DNA of 64,000 nucleotides from Bacillus sp. 165 (GTDB lineage Bacteria > Bacillota > Bacilli > Bacillales > Bacillaceae_G), in the NCBI RefSeq assembly GCF_017742235.1, contig NZ_JAGHKQ010000006.1, forward strand, positions 175,283 through 239,282, given 5' to 3'. This document shows, one piece after another, positions 51,061 to 59,540 of the stretch. The notes below the pieces were generated by a model, which searched no databases, had not been told where the DNA came from, and saw only the letters and a list, made by a program, of their open reading frames with translations. Positions within the stretch are counted from its first letter, which is position 1; each line of letters begins with the position of its first letter. Made by a program: the position numbers and the translations under genes.

Positions 51061-51540
51061 TTATTTTTTAATATCTGCATCCGTTACTACTTCATATCCT
51101 TCTTTCACAAGGAGTTCTTGCAAAGCCTGCAGGGCAGCAGTACCCACTGCGGTGTCCTGTTCACCATTTCCTCCGCTGATGCCAATACCTCCAATCACCT
51201 CGCCATTCACAACAATCGGAAATCCTCCTACAAACACAGCAAATTTTCCATTTAGCATGTGCTGAATGCCGAATGCTTCATTTCCCGGTAATGCTGGTCC
51301 ATTCGGTTCTTTATTAAATAAATGAGTAGAACGTTTATGCCCTGCTGCTGTAAAGGCTTTTGCAATCGCAATCTCCGGTCCTGTAATGCGGGCGCCGTTC
51401 ATGCGTTCAAGTGCAATAACATATCCTCCGTCATCCACAATTGCGATGGTTTCTAGTACATTGATTTCCTCGGATTTTTTCTTTGCTGCTTCTATCATTG
51501 CTTTTGCCTCTTCTAGCTCTAATTTCAGTACTTGCTTCAT
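51061..51540 (-). CDS. DUF336 (GlcG/HbpS-like) protein
   Basis: A 159-residue protein of the GlcG/HbpS family: AIVDDGGYVIALERMNGAR, AIAKAFTAAGHKRST and the Gly-rich GEVIGGIGISGGNGEQD. Members bind heme or act as accessory proteins in catabolic operons; a catalytic role is unproven. It is 12 bases downstream of the aldehyde dehydrogenase gene, in the same operon. Confidence 0.9.
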   Translation of the reverse strand: MKQVLKLELEEAKAMIEAAKKKSEEINVLETIAIVDDGGYVIALERMNGARITGPEIAIAKAFTAAGHKRSTHLFNKEPNGPALPGNEAFGIQHMLNGKFAVFVGGFPIVVNGEVIGGIGISGGNGEQDTAVGTAALQALQELLVKEGYEVVTDADIKK

Positions 51541-51552
51541 ACTATCTCCCCC

Positions 51553-53016
51553 TTAGCAACCAATATAGACTGTTTTGACTTGTGTAAAGAATTCTAAGCC
51601 TACTCTACCAGACTCACGGAAAGTCGACGTGCTCGAACGCTTCAAGCCTCCAAACGGAGCATTCATCAAATTGCCTGTTGTCGTGCGATTCACTTTGACT
51701 GTTCCCGCTTGAATATCTTTCGTAAATCGGTGAGCAATCTTCAAATTATTTGTAACAATTGCTGCAGATAGTCCATACTCTACATTGTTAGCAATTGTGA
51801 TAGCTTCTTCATAGCTCTCCACTTCAATCACAGCTACGACAGGACCAAAAATTTCTTCTTTGGCAATCCGCATATCCGCTGTTACATTCGTAAAAATAGC
51901 CGGTTCCACATAGTAGCCTTTTTCGTATTTGCCGTACGCAAGCTGTCTTCCCCCATATACAAGGGTTGCTCCCTCTTCTTTGCCGATTTCAATATACTTG
52001 AGCACGTTTTTCAACTGCTTTTCATTTGCCAACGGACCAATTATGACTCCATTTTCAAAGCCGTCACCGATTTTTAATGCACTTGTTTTTTCTATTAACT
52101 TTTGAACGTAACGTTCTTTTAGCCCTTTCATAACAAGGACACGACTCGTACCGGTACATGCTTGACCTGTAAGATTAAATCCCCCGTTTACTGTCAAGTC
52201 AGCTGCCAAATCTATATCTGCATCGTCCATTACAATTAAAGGATTTTTCCCACCAAGCTCCATTTGTGTTCTTGTGGTAAATGACGTGTTTTTATGAATA
52301 TGCTCCCCAGCACTAGTAGAACCTGTAAATGTCACTGCCCGAACTGCAGGGTGATTAACTAAACTATCTCCTATATCAGATGAACTACCTGTAATGAAAT
52401 TGATAACACCTTTTGGAATACCTGCCTTATGCAGTGCTTCGACAAGGCGGTAGGCAATTAATGGTGTATCTGAGGAAGGCTTAAAGACAACTGTATTACC
52501 CGTAATAAGAGCTGGAGCGATTTTTCGTGCTGGAATGGATAAAGGAAAGTTCCAAGGAGTAATAACGGTAATAACTCCGAGCGGTTCTCGCTCTGTTGTT
52601 ACTTTCATATTTGGATCATCATTTGGGAAGGTCTCTCCTGTAAAGCTTTGCCCTTCGATAGCATAGTAACGAAGCGTTTCAGCTGAACGAAGCACCTCCT
52701 GCTTGGCAGCACCTATAATTTTTCCTTCCTCTCGTGTTAATTCTTCTGCCAGTTGATCCACATTTTGTTCGAGAAGAGCTGCCGCTTTATTCAAAATTGC
52801 AGCACGCTTTGAAGGAGAAGCCTGTGCCCAAGCAGGAAAAGCCCGACTTGCCGCTTCAATCGCATCCTTCACGTCTTGCTTAGATGACGCCTGAAATCCC
52901 CCGACAATATCATCTTTATTGGCAGGGTTCACACTTTGAAAAGTTGCACCAGCTTGTGAATCTACCCACTTTCCATCTATGTAATTTTTATAGGTTTCTA
53001 CTTTAGTAGTTAGCAA
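51553..53016 (-). CDS. NAD(P)-dependent aldehyde dehydrogenase
   Basis: A 487-residue ALDH with the catalytic Cys in GQACTGTSRVLV, the Glu in MELGGKNPLIVMD and the NAD-binding TGSTSAGEHI. It resembles aromatic or semialdehyde dehydrogenases (the FGGLKRSSTSTFRESG end is of that type). I prefer the TTG at 53014-53016, which has AAAGGA about eight bases upstream; an ATG three codons earlier is nearly on that ribosome site. It follows the diiron oxidase gene after an 87-base gap with a hairpin, so it probably oxidises the aldehyde formed in that pathway. Confidence 0.92.
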   Translation of the reverse strand: MLTTKVETYKNYIDGKWVDSQAGATFQSVNPANKDDIVGGFQASSKQDVKDAIEAASRAFPAWAQASPSKRAAILNKAAALLEQNVDQLAEELTREEGKIIGAAKQEVLRSAETLRYYAIEGQSFTGETFPNDDPNMKVTTEREPLGVITVITPWNFPLSIPARKIAPALITGNTVVFKPSSDTPLIAYRLVEALHKAGIPKGVINFITGSSSDIGDSLVNHPAVRAVTFTGSTSAGEHIHKNTSFTTRTQMELGGKNPLIVMDDADIDLAADLTVNGGFNLTGQACTGTSRVLVMKGLKERYVQKLIEKTSALKIGDGFENGVIIGPLANEKQLKNVLKYIEIGKEEGATLVYGGRQLAYGKYEKGYYVEPAIFTNVTADMRIAKEEIFGPVVAVIEVESYEEAITIANNVEYGLSAAIVTNNLKIAHRFTKDIQAGTVKVNRTTTGNLMNAPFGGLKRSSTSTFRESGRVGLEFFTQVKTVYIGC

Positions 53017-53040
53017 CTGTATCATCCTTTCTTAATAAGA

Positions 53041-53069
53041 TGGCAGTTCCCTAAATTAGGAAACTGCCA
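53041..53069 (-). promoter_or_regulatory. Hairpin between the diiron oxidase and aldehyde dehydrogenase genes
   Basis: Fourteen-base arms with one mismatch (TGGCAGTTCCCTAA and TTAGGAAACTGCCA) and a one-base centre, just before the ALDH ribosome site. No U-tract follows, so it may set relative mRNA levels by processing. Confidence 0.5.
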
Positions 53070-53103
53070 CTTTTGTTTTCATATAAAACTCGTGCTCTTT
53101 TGA

Positions 53104-53832
53104 TTATGCTTGCACTAAAGCACCAAGATCCTGCTCAAGATACTCTCTCCATAAACCATCCATGTACATGCGGCGCATTTTCGCTCCTGTGCGGACAACC
53201 TCTAAGCAACGCTGCTGCAGCTCCGGAGTGTCAGCGTGGTCAAGCACGATTTTGTAACCGCGCTCGCCATGAATTTCATCGGAAACGATATGAAGGTCGA
53301 AAAATTCAATTTCTTCATCTGTGAAACCGTATTTTTCACGCAGCGCTGGCGTTTGTTTACGATAAATGTCTGGTACTTGAGACTCCAGTCCTACTACCAA
53401 TGCAGCCGTTGCAACTACGAAATTTTCACGTGCTGCCACTGCGTAACACCAGCTTTGCAGACCTAATGTAGTCGCAGCCATATTTTCAGGGTTTATTACC
53501 CGTTCACGAGTAGTACCACAAGCTTCTGCAAAACGAATTAATAAATCTGTATGACGATCGCCTGCAATTTCTTCCTCGTACATATTTTGTAAAGTGAAAT
53601 CCTTTGCATCTTCATACTGTGGTAAATTTGGAGTGTTATGATAGATATACGCCAAGTAATCTGCAAAAGGTCCCACATAATGGTAATGATTTTCAGCCCA
53701 GCGTGCGAAATGCTTACGCTCTAGCTTCCCTTCAGCCCACGCAATAGTAAATGGCGCCTTTTGGCTGTGATTTCCTTTAATCGCTTCCTCTAACTCTTTA
53801 CGAAACTCATCTTTGGATAATAATCTAGTCAT
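53104..53832 (-). CDS. Heme-oxygenase-like diiron oxidase candidate (PqqC/TenA/CADD superfamily)
   Basis: A 242-residue all-helical protein of the PqqC/TenA superfamily. The residues Glu87, His94 (EEIAGDRH), Glu150 (VGLES), His181, Asp185 and His188 (HIVSDEIHGE) have the E-x6-H, E and H-x3-D-x2-H pattern that binds two irons in HDO enzymes such as CADD and UndA; PqqC and TenA lack this set. I therefore predict an oxygen-activating diiron enzyme rather than PQQ or thiamine synthesis. It heads an operon with aldehyde dehydrogenase, DUF336 and GntR genes, and has two operator sites upstream. GAGGAGGAG precedes the ATG. The substrate is unknown. Confidence 0.8.
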   Translation of the reverse strand: MTRLLSKDEFRKELEEAIKGNHSQKAPFTIAWAEGKLERKHFARWAENHYHYVGPFADYLAYIYHNTPNLPQYEDAKDFTLQNMYEEEIAGDRHTDLLIRFAEACGTTRERVINPENMAATTLGLQSWCYAVAARENFVVATAALVVGLESQVPDIYRKQTPALREKYGFTDEEIEFFDLHIVSDEIHGERGYKIVLDHADTPELQQRCLEVVRTGAKMRRMYMDGLWREYLEQDLGALVQA

Positions 53833-53880
53833 CCAAACTCCTCCTCTACTTTGTATATGTAGTATTATTGATTATCAAAA

Positions 53881-53895
53881 CAATGTATACCAAAC
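53881..53895. promoter_or_regulatory. Operator site 3, diiron oxidase operon (near start)
   Basis: CAATGTATACCAAAC: perfect right half, core 53885-53890, about 50 bases before the start codon. Confidence 0.65.
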
Positions 53896-53950
53896 ACTTC
53901 TTAATATACATAACTCTCATCAAAATGAGGTTATTTCCCTATAAATTGCA

Positions 53951-53964
53951 TTTGGTATACCAAC
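53951..53964. promoter_or_regulatory. Operator site 4, diiron oxidase operon (distal)
   Basis: TTTGGTATACCAAC contains the perfect 12-bp palindrome TTGGTATACCAA, core 53955-53960. It is 70 bases from site 3, so looping or cooperative binding is possible. Confidence 0.75.
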
Positions 53965-54049
53965 TGACTTTATAGTAACCTATCATTTTTTGTTTGTAAA
54001 TATATTTTTATTAAATTTTCTAACTTTTCTAAAATTTAATAAATACGCT

Positions 54050-55492
54050 CTACCATATAACAATGGCAATAATGGTAGAGACAATCATACCAAGGAGTAC
54101 AGGAAAAAAGTTTTTCCTAGCAAGATCCAAGACTGAAACACCACAAAAACCAGCAACGGCTACTAAGGATGACCAAGCAATGATAGTTCCGCCACCTGTC
54201 CAAATAGCCCCCATTTGTCCGATAGCTCCCAACGTTCCCGAATCTACGCCAACGCTAGATGACATTGCACCCGATAATGCTCCTACGAGTGGTAAACCAG
54301 AAAACCCTGATCCGTCTAACCCTGTAATTATTCCCACTAAGAGTACACTAAATGAAGCAAGCACTGAATTTTGCGGAATATGGGCTTGCGCTGCTTGGAT
54401 TAAATCAAATAAGAAAGCCGGCTTTGCTGCATCTTCTCCAAGAGATAAGATGGATGGTGTAAAATCGCTGTTTCCAAGAAAAAAGAATCCCGCAATTGGA
54501 ATAACTGGTCCCATTGCCCGGAACGCAAATACAAAGCCTTCTGTAAGATGATCACTGATTTTATCCAAAGCTTGCAACCGTTTAAAGGATACACATGCTA
54601 AAATTAACAGCATAGTTGCTACCCCGCCTATAAAGGCAGCACCGTCTCCTCCTTCAAATCCTCCTGATTTTCCGCCGATTTTTGTGGAAAACATAAATAA
54701 AATGACTGCAAGAAGCGAAAGTGGAACTAACACCGCAAAAACTTTCCCCCATTTTTCACGCTCTGGGCTGTTTGCCGTTTCTGTCGTTGCTGCTATTTCT
54801 CCTTGAGACGAATTGTTCATCATTTGCAACTGTTGCTGTAATGTATCGCTATCAGGCTTTTGTATCGTTTTTCGCATTGTCAAATATACAGTGGTAATTG
54901 CCACTCCCCCTGTAATTAAAGACAAAATCATCGCTTTATCTGCTACAGATGCTGTTGGAATACCAGCAGATTTTGCAGTAAGCATTGGTGCAATCTGCAT
55001 AATATAATCTGAAGATAGTGCCATACCTTGTCCGGCAATCGAGACCGTAATAGCGCACAGCATCGGAGGCAATCCCGCACGGATGGCTACGGGCACTAGT
55101 AATGCACAAATAAGCGGAACTGCTGGCGTTGGCCAGAAAAACAGGGAGATTACGTATGTAACCACCATCAACACAAGAAAGGAAATATGTCCGTTTTTCA
55201 TTACTTTTTGCATCGGTGCAATCATTTTTTCATCTGCTCCAATGTCTTTGAGCGATTGCAGTAAGCTAACCATAAATGTAATAATCAAGAAAATAGTAAA
55301 CAATTCCTTTGCAGCAACCAAGTTTGCATTAAACATAGCTTGAAATCCAGAAATGATTGAGCCTTTATACACGGCGGCTACAAGAAAGGTTCCTGCCAAT
55401 GTAGGCAGTACAACCCCTTTTCGAAATAACATAGTCACAATAATAACAAGCGTCACAACAGCATATAACCAATGAGCAGCAGTTAATTCCAC
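54050..55492 (-). CDS. IT-superfamily organic acid permease
   Basis: A 480-residue membrane protein with about twelve helices in two halves and a hydrophilic central loop (about 215-245). Features such as SLFFWPTPAVPLICALL and GLDGSGFSGLPLVGALSGAM resemble the re-entrant, Gly/Pro-rich segments of the ion transporter (GntP/CitM/DctM-like) superfamily. It follows the creatininase-type gene by 18 bases in one operon. Likely imports the organic acid that is degraded by the cluster; the exact family and substrate are not clear. Confidence 0.75.
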   Translation of the reverse strand: MELTAAHWLYAVVTLVIIVTMLFRKGVVLPTLAGTFLVAAVYKGSIISGFQAMFNANLVAAKELFTIFLIITFMVSLLQSLKDIGADEKMIAPMQKVMKNGHISFLVLMVVTYVISLFFWPTPAVPLICALLVPVAIRAGLPPMLCAITVSIAGQGMALSSDYIMQIAPMLTAKSAGIPTASVADKAMILSLITGGVAITTVYLTMRKTIQKPDSDTLQQQLQMMNNSSQGEIAATTETANSPEREKWGKVFAVLVPLSLLAVILFMFSTKIGGKSGGFEGGDGAAFIGGVATMLLILACVSFKRLQALDKISDHLTEGFVFAFRAMGPVIPIAGFFFLGNSDFTPSILSLGEDAAKPAFLFDLIQAAQAHIPQNSVLASFSVLLVGIITGLDGSGFSGLPLVGALSGAMSSSVGVDSGTLGAIGQMGAIWTGGGTIIAWSSLVAVAGFCGVSVLDLARKNFFPVLLGMIVSTIIAIVIW

Positions 55493-55510
55493 AAAACTTC
55501 ATCCTCTCTT

Positions 55511-56284
55511 TTATAGATATTTACATTCTGTTTCTAGATGCAATAGCTTATAGAGTTCGGTTGAAAGATTGTCAAGCGCTTCTTCTACGATTTGTTCCCC
55601 TGTTTCAATACTTGCCTTTGTTGCATCCCCAATACAGCCGTTAATTGTCATTTCTTCGTATCGATAAAATCCTTGAATAGCCTCGCCTGGCCGAAGCTGC
55701 TTCCATCTGCCTCCCGGTTGGATATCTCCTTTTGTAATTTTATTTGGTCGAATTAAATGCGGCGCTAAGTAGAGTGCTTCTGATACTTCCCGCTCACAGC
55801 TGTGACCGAACAAAGAAGAGTGGATAGATTGTGAGATTGCTAGTTTAGCCGATGCTGTGGTTTTGGCGTAATAAATTTCTGCTGCAAGTTCTTCTGTCAG
55901 CGTTGTACAGGCAACGTTTAATGTCGACTGATTGCCGCCGTGCGAATTTAAAAATAAAAATTTGTGGATTCCATGATGCTGAAGTGAGACAATTATATCT
56001 TTTAAGATAGCAATAAGAGTGGATGGTTTCAGTGCAATGGTTCCTGGGAAATTTAAATGATGATGTGATACTCCCATATTTACAGTAGGTGTCACTATTA
56101 CATGAGGGTACATTTTTTCTGCCAATTTGCCAGCCATCTTTTCAGCCAGTACCGCATCACAGCTTTCGACCATATGGGGACCGTGCTGCTCATGCGCTCC
56201 GATTGGAATAATGGCAATTTTAACTGTTTGAAGAGCGTCCTTTACTTCTTCCCAAGTCATCTCGGGCAATAAGTATGCTTTCAC
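55511..56284 (-). CDS. Creatininase-family amidohydrolase
   Basis: A 257-residue metal-dependent amide hydrolase with the metal-binding IPIGAHEQHGPH (Glu, His), an Asp in ESCDAV, the NSHGGN loop and the late CEREVSEA Glu. The family includes creatinine amidohydrolase and FAPy deformylases, which open cyclic or formyl amides. The start is a GTG at 56282-56284, seven bases after AAAGGAGG. It is followed by the permease gene. Operator site 5 lies 90 bases upstream. Confidence 0.88.
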   Translation of the reverse strand: MKAYLLPEMTWEEVKDALQTVKIAIIPIGAHEQHGPHMVESCDAVLAEKMAGKLAEKMYPHVIVTPTVNMGVSHHHLNFPGTIALKPSTLIAILKDIIVSLQHHGIHKFLFLNSHGGNQSTLNVACTTLTEELAAEIYYAKTTASAKLAISQSIHSSLFGHSCEREVSEALYLAPHLIRPNKITKGDIQPGGRWKQLRPGEAIQGFYRYEEMTINGCIGDATKASIETGEQIVEEALDNLSTELYKLLHLETECKYL

Positions 56285-56373
56285 TGTTTCACCTCCTTTC
56301 ATAATATGTATCCGCTTTCATGGTTTTTTCCAGTTGTATCCCACTACTATCATGATGAGTAATTCATAGGGTA

Positions 56374-56388
56374 TTTTGTATACCTAAT
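56374..56388. promoter_or_regulatory. Operator site 5, creatininase-permease operon
   Basis: TTTTGTATACCTAAT, core 56378-56383, between the creatininase gene and the end of ferredoxin 2. Read on the minus strand it lies in the spacer of a weak TTGTTA promoter. Confidence 0.6.
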
Positions 56389-56405
56389 GTAATAACAAAA
56401 AATCA

Positions 56406-56735
56406 TTATGCTTGTACCTGTTTTGAAGCTTTTGACTTCCCAGCAAGCACATTGTCTTGTGAAATGACAATATCATGTTTGATTGTTAACTGACAGCATA
56501 AACGAATGTTTTCTTCCAACTTTTCACCAAGCATTTTTTGTTCCTTCCAGTTTGGCGGATCAAGGTGCTCATTTCCTTCTATTACCTTGCATGCACACTT
56601 TGTACATTTTCCCATTCCACATCCGTATTTCAGTTTAGGAAATTGCCGGATACCCGCCAATACTACTAAATTCGCATTTTCACGTACTTCTTGTTCAATC
56701 ATTTCTCCTTCTACATGCAAGCGTACCTTCGGCAT
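56406..56735 (-). CDS. [2Fe-2S] ferredoxin 2
   Basis: A 109-residue ferredoxin with ligands in YGCGMGKCTKCAC and a distal Cys pair in RLCCQL. It differs strongly from ferredoxin 1, notably in the extra cysteine after the cluster loop, so the two are not recent duplicates. It is the first gene before the creatininase-permease operon, 120 bases upstream, separated by operator 5. It is divergent from the 111-residue orphan, whose operator (site 6) lies about 200 bases away. Confidence 0.88.
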   Translation of the reverse strand: MPKVRLHVEGEMIEQEVRENANLVVLAGIRQFPKLKYGCGMGKCTKCACKVIEGNEHLDPPNWKEQKMLGEKLEENIRLCCQLTIKHDIVISQDNVLAGKSKASKQVQA

Positions 56736-56934
56736 ACATACCCCTCCAATTTAAATTTTTATAAAATTCAAAATTTTATTTAGATTATAATTGGATTTTT
56801 TTAGAAAGTAAACACTGTTGTTAGATTATTTACCAAGGAAATATTTTACATACCATTGTCCCTTTCTTATTTTATTAAAAATTCAGAAAATAATATTGAT
56901 TAAATATAGTTTATGTACTACACTATAAATAGAA
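56736..56934. other. Divergent AT-rich region between ferredoxin 2 and the 111-residue orphan
   Basis: About 200 bases with no gene. It contains a weak CodY-like match (56878-56892, 12 of 15) and probable promoters for both directions; I find no GTATAC operator on the ferredoxin 2 side. Confidence 0.4.
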
Positions 56935-56935
56935 A

Positions 56936-56950
56936 ATTGGTATACAAAAT
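56936..56950. promoter_or_regulatory. Operator site 6, upstream of the 111-residue orphan
   Basis: ATTGGTATACAAAAT, core 56940-56945, with a perfect left half. It follows a TATAAA-like -10 (56924-56929). Confidence 0.65.
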
Positions 56951-56988
56951 ACCTGTCGTACTACTAATAAAATGGGGAGTGTGCAGAT

Positions 56989-57324
56989 ATGGGAAAATAT
57001 ATTGTGTTGACTAATAAAAATACCTTTCAAACTATTGTAGATAACGAAGGTCTTCGACCATTGGAAACCTATCATTTCTACTTTTTTGATGAACTAAAAG
57101 CAAAGTATACCATTGCCGAAGTGATGGACGATAATATTAAAATCAAGCTGTACGAAAAATATGAAGGAAGGGAATATGTAAATGAAATCCGCGTAAAGTT
57201 CTTTGAAACATTTGACACTATTGAAGCGGCACAAGAAGAGTTGTATGAAATTGTAAAAGCTTCCGGAAACAGCGAGGACTCTAAATATTCTAAACTCATA
57301 AAATCAGATGAAGTAGCTGTATAA
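56989..57324 (+). CDS. 111-residue protein of unknown function in the GTATAC regulon
   Basis: A small acidic alpha/beta protein (VLTNKNTFQTIVDNEGLRPL, then KLYEKYEGREYVNEIRVKFF and a helical end). No signal peptide, membrane segment or metal motif is visible. GGGGAGTG lies seven bases before the ATG. It is a single gene with its own operator and terminator. I do not recognise the family; it may be an accessory or sensor protein of the pathway. Confidence 0.75.
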   Translation: MGKYIVLTNKNTFQTIVDNEGLRPLETYHFYFFDELKAKYTIAEVMDDNIKIKLYEKYEGREYVNEIRVKFFETFDTIEAAQEELYEIVKASGNSEDSKYSKLIKSDEVAV

Positions 57325-57332
57325 CAGCCAAT

Positions 57333-57364
57333 ATAACCAGCACTCTACTTGTAGTGCTGGTTAT
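57333..57364 (+). terminator. Terminator of the 111-residue gene
   Basis: ATAACCAGCACT / AGTGCTGGTTAT perfect 12-bp arms followed by GTTTGT. Confidence 0.8.
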
Positions 57365-57389
57365 GTTTGTAACTTATATAATTTTACTG

Positions 57390-57983
57390 TTATTCATATA
57401 AAACGGATGCTTTTGCGTTTATAATAGCGCGATATGTTTGCTCACCCGACTTAGACTGCCCCTGCTGCTCCTTATTTACTAAAAAAACTTCTATCCTAAA
57501 GTCATCTGCTTTACAAGGTGTTTCCGTTTGAAATAAATAGTAGCTTTTACCCTCAAAGTCATATTTCAGGTGTTCTTCAAAAAGAGGCGATATCGCTGAA
57601 AAAGTATACATATTTGTATCTTTATTCGGTTTTGCACCTACTGAAATTCGAATGATTTTCTCTGATATAACGCCTTGTTTTTTATTCTCCTCAGATAATG
57701 GATGATCTTCTAATGTTAAAACGTATATATACACTTTTTTGTTTGTATTATAGTATTCTCCAATTTTAAAGGTATTGTTATTATACCCCATGTTAAATAC
57801 TTCTTGTTGACTTGTATAAGAGATTGTTTTATTTTTCACGGTTGGTAAATCCAATATTGACATAAAAGATTCAGCAATTTTTACAGTCTTTAGTTCTTTC
57901 TTTGGTTGAGTTGAATCGCAAGCTGTTGCCGTCAATAGGCATCCTGCTATTAAGATGCTTGCCCCCCACTTTTTAATCTTCAT
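57390..57983 (-). CDS. Lipoprotein of unknown function
   Basis: A 197-residue lipoprotein with signal MKIKKWGASILIAGCLL and lipobox TATAC before Asp-Ser. The body is polar with YNTNKKVYIYVLTLEDHPL and FEGKSYYLFQTETPCKADDF. GAGGGGGAGG is close to the ATG at 57983. It lies between two regulon members but has no operator of its own, so membership is open. I do not recognise a family. Confidence 0.7.
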   Translation of the reverse strand: MKIKKWGASILIAGCLLTATACDSTQPKKELKTVKIAESFMSILDLPTVKNKTISYTSQQEVFNMGYNNNTFKIGEYYNTNKKVYIYVLTLEDHPLSEENKKQGVISEKIIRISVGAKPNKDTNMYTFSAISPLFEEHLKYDFEGKSYYLFQTETPCKADDFRIEVFLVNKEQQGQSKSGEQTYRAIINAKASVLYE

Positions 57984-58048
57984 CCTCCCCCTCATATCTA
58001 ATTTTCCTATATTTTATATCATGAAAAAGAGGAGAATCAATTAATAAG

Positions 58049-58078
58049 AAAACGGTAACCTTTGCCTGTTGCCGTTTT
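58049..58078 (-). terminator. Terminator of the second permease gene
   Basis: AAAACGGTAAC / GTTGCCGTTTT (one G-U) with a loop of 8 bases, followed by T4 on the minus strand. Confidence 0.75.
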
Positions 58079-58083
58079 TCCCT

Positions 58084-59460
58084 CTATAGAAACCATTCCA
58101 ATCCAAACAGATACAGCATGACAATGCCTAGGTAACTTATCGTAAACGGAATATTCCAATTGGATACCTTAAACGAGTTTTCTTTCACGATACTAGACAT
58201 TAGCCCAATTGTTGCATTATATGGACCTACTAAAAACGCAGAAACTGCTCCAGCCAATAAAGAGACTGTTAAAATATGTGGTGAAATTCCCAATCCTTTC
58301 GGGTCCAACGCCTCTGCCATCAATGCGAGAGTTACCGCAGGGTGAAGCCCTGTGAATGCGAATGCCAACGGTATTAGCGGCAATACAATTAAAAATGCCT
58401 CTACCCCTACCATATCCTTAAATTGTGTAACAGCCATATTAACAGCTTCATTTATGTTGGCCGCTTTTACAGCAGATATAAAAAAGCCAGCAGACAAAAA
58501 AATAAAAAATTGATCTTTCATTTTATCAGAATAAGAATGAAAATACTCTTGCAAGCTATGTAAAAATGGCTTTGTTTGCTTTATCAAAAAAGACCAGCCA
58601 AATGCAAACGGAATAACCAGTAAGGATACAATAATAACAAAAGGGTAAGAAAAAAGATGCTCAGCAAATGAAATAATCAAATTGAACAGAAGAATCGCCA
58701 TAAAAATATGAACTACTCTGCCATAAGGGGGTACTCCTTGCACAGAAGCTGCCGTTTCATCTTCTATCCCATCAATACGCATTCCTCGCGTTACACTTTT
58801 TCTTGCACTTCTTGCCGCCAATATCCAATCTAATGCTAATCCCAATACGCTTAACGGCAGAACAAATGGTAAAATAGAAACCCAGCTCACACCAGTTACG
58901 CTGATTACGATCCCCACAATAGGGGTAATAGGTGCCCATACTAGCGGCATTGCAAATCCATGAGTAATGGCTCGGCTCATAAACCGTTCTTCTTTTGTAA
59001 TGGAAAAAAGACTTAAAGACGGACGAATAGAATAGTACGTCATTGGCAAGGTTGCCAGATTCATAAACATACTTAAAAAATAAGAAATGCCGGATGTCAT
59101 AATATACAAATGTCCGGAGGTTTTCACCTTTTTCTGTATAATCGTTTGGATACCTTTTGCATAGCCACCCAGTCTCACCGGAGACCCTAAAATCGGGATT
59201 AATGCAAATAAAGTAAGCAAGTCCAGCATAGGACCGAATGAAAGAATATATTCTTTCCAGTCTGCCCCACTTCTCCAAAGAAGCAGTACACCTGTCAGTA
59301 AAAAAACACTTCCTACCATTCTAACAAACGCCCTTACTGTAAACAGCGCATAAAAAATAATAACAACACATAAAGCAGAAATCCAAAATTGCATATCCCA
59401 TTGAAACAAAGTAGAAAACAAATAAGAAAAAATCACAAACATAAATACATATTTTAACAT
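58084..59460 (-). CDS. Second organic-anion permease of the regulon
   Basis: A 458-residue membrane protein with about eleven to twelve helices. The segments SPVRLGGYAKGI, APITPIVGIVISVTG and FLVGPYNATIGLMSS recall the paired re-entrant loops of IT-superfamily carriers. I start it at the ATG at 59458-59460, after TTGGTGAT; a longer frame to 59493 would run into operator site 7. The operator covers the probable transcription start, so it should be tightly controlled. It is not a close copy of the permease at 54-55.5 kb. Confidence 0.75.
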   Translation of the reverse strand: MLKYVFMFVIFSYLFSTLFQWDMQFWISALCVVIIFYALFTVRAFVRMVGSVFLLTGVLLLWRSGADWKEYILSFGPMLDLLTLFALIPILGSPVRLGGYAKGIQTIIQKKVKTSGHLYIMTSGISYFLSMFMNLATLPMTYYSIRPSLSLFSITKEERFMSRAITHGFAMPLVWAPITPIVGIVISVTGVSWVSILPFVLPLSVLGLALDWILAARSARKSVTRGMRIDGIEDETAASVQGVPPYGRVVHIFMAILLFNLIISFAEHLFSYPFVIIVSLLVIPFAFGWSFLIKQTKPFLHSLQEYFHSYSDKMKDQFFIFLSAGFFISAVKAANINEAVNMAVTQFKDMVGVEAFLIVLPLIPLAFAFTGLHPAVTLALMAEALDPKGLGISPHILTVSLLAGAVSAFLVGPYNATIGLMSSIVKENSFKVSNWNIPFTISYLGIVMLYLFGLEWFL

Positions 59461-59479
59461 CGCATCACCAACATTTTTA

Positions 59480-59495
59480 TTTTGGTATACCAAAA
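59480..59495. promoter_or_regulatory. Operator site 7, second permease
   Basis: TTTTGGTATACCAAAA, a perfect 16-bp palindrome and the best site of the set. It lies just downstream of a TATAAA -10 (59502-59507, minus strand) and 20 bases before the start codon. Confidence 0.8.
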
Positions 59496-59540
59496 ATGAT
59501 TTTTATAGCTATTTTACTAGTGATTATAACATATATATCT

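Noticed and set aside
53104..53832. PqqC or TenA function for the all-helical protein
   Set aside because: No PQQ or thiamine genes nearby and the six diiron ligands of the HDO type are present instead.
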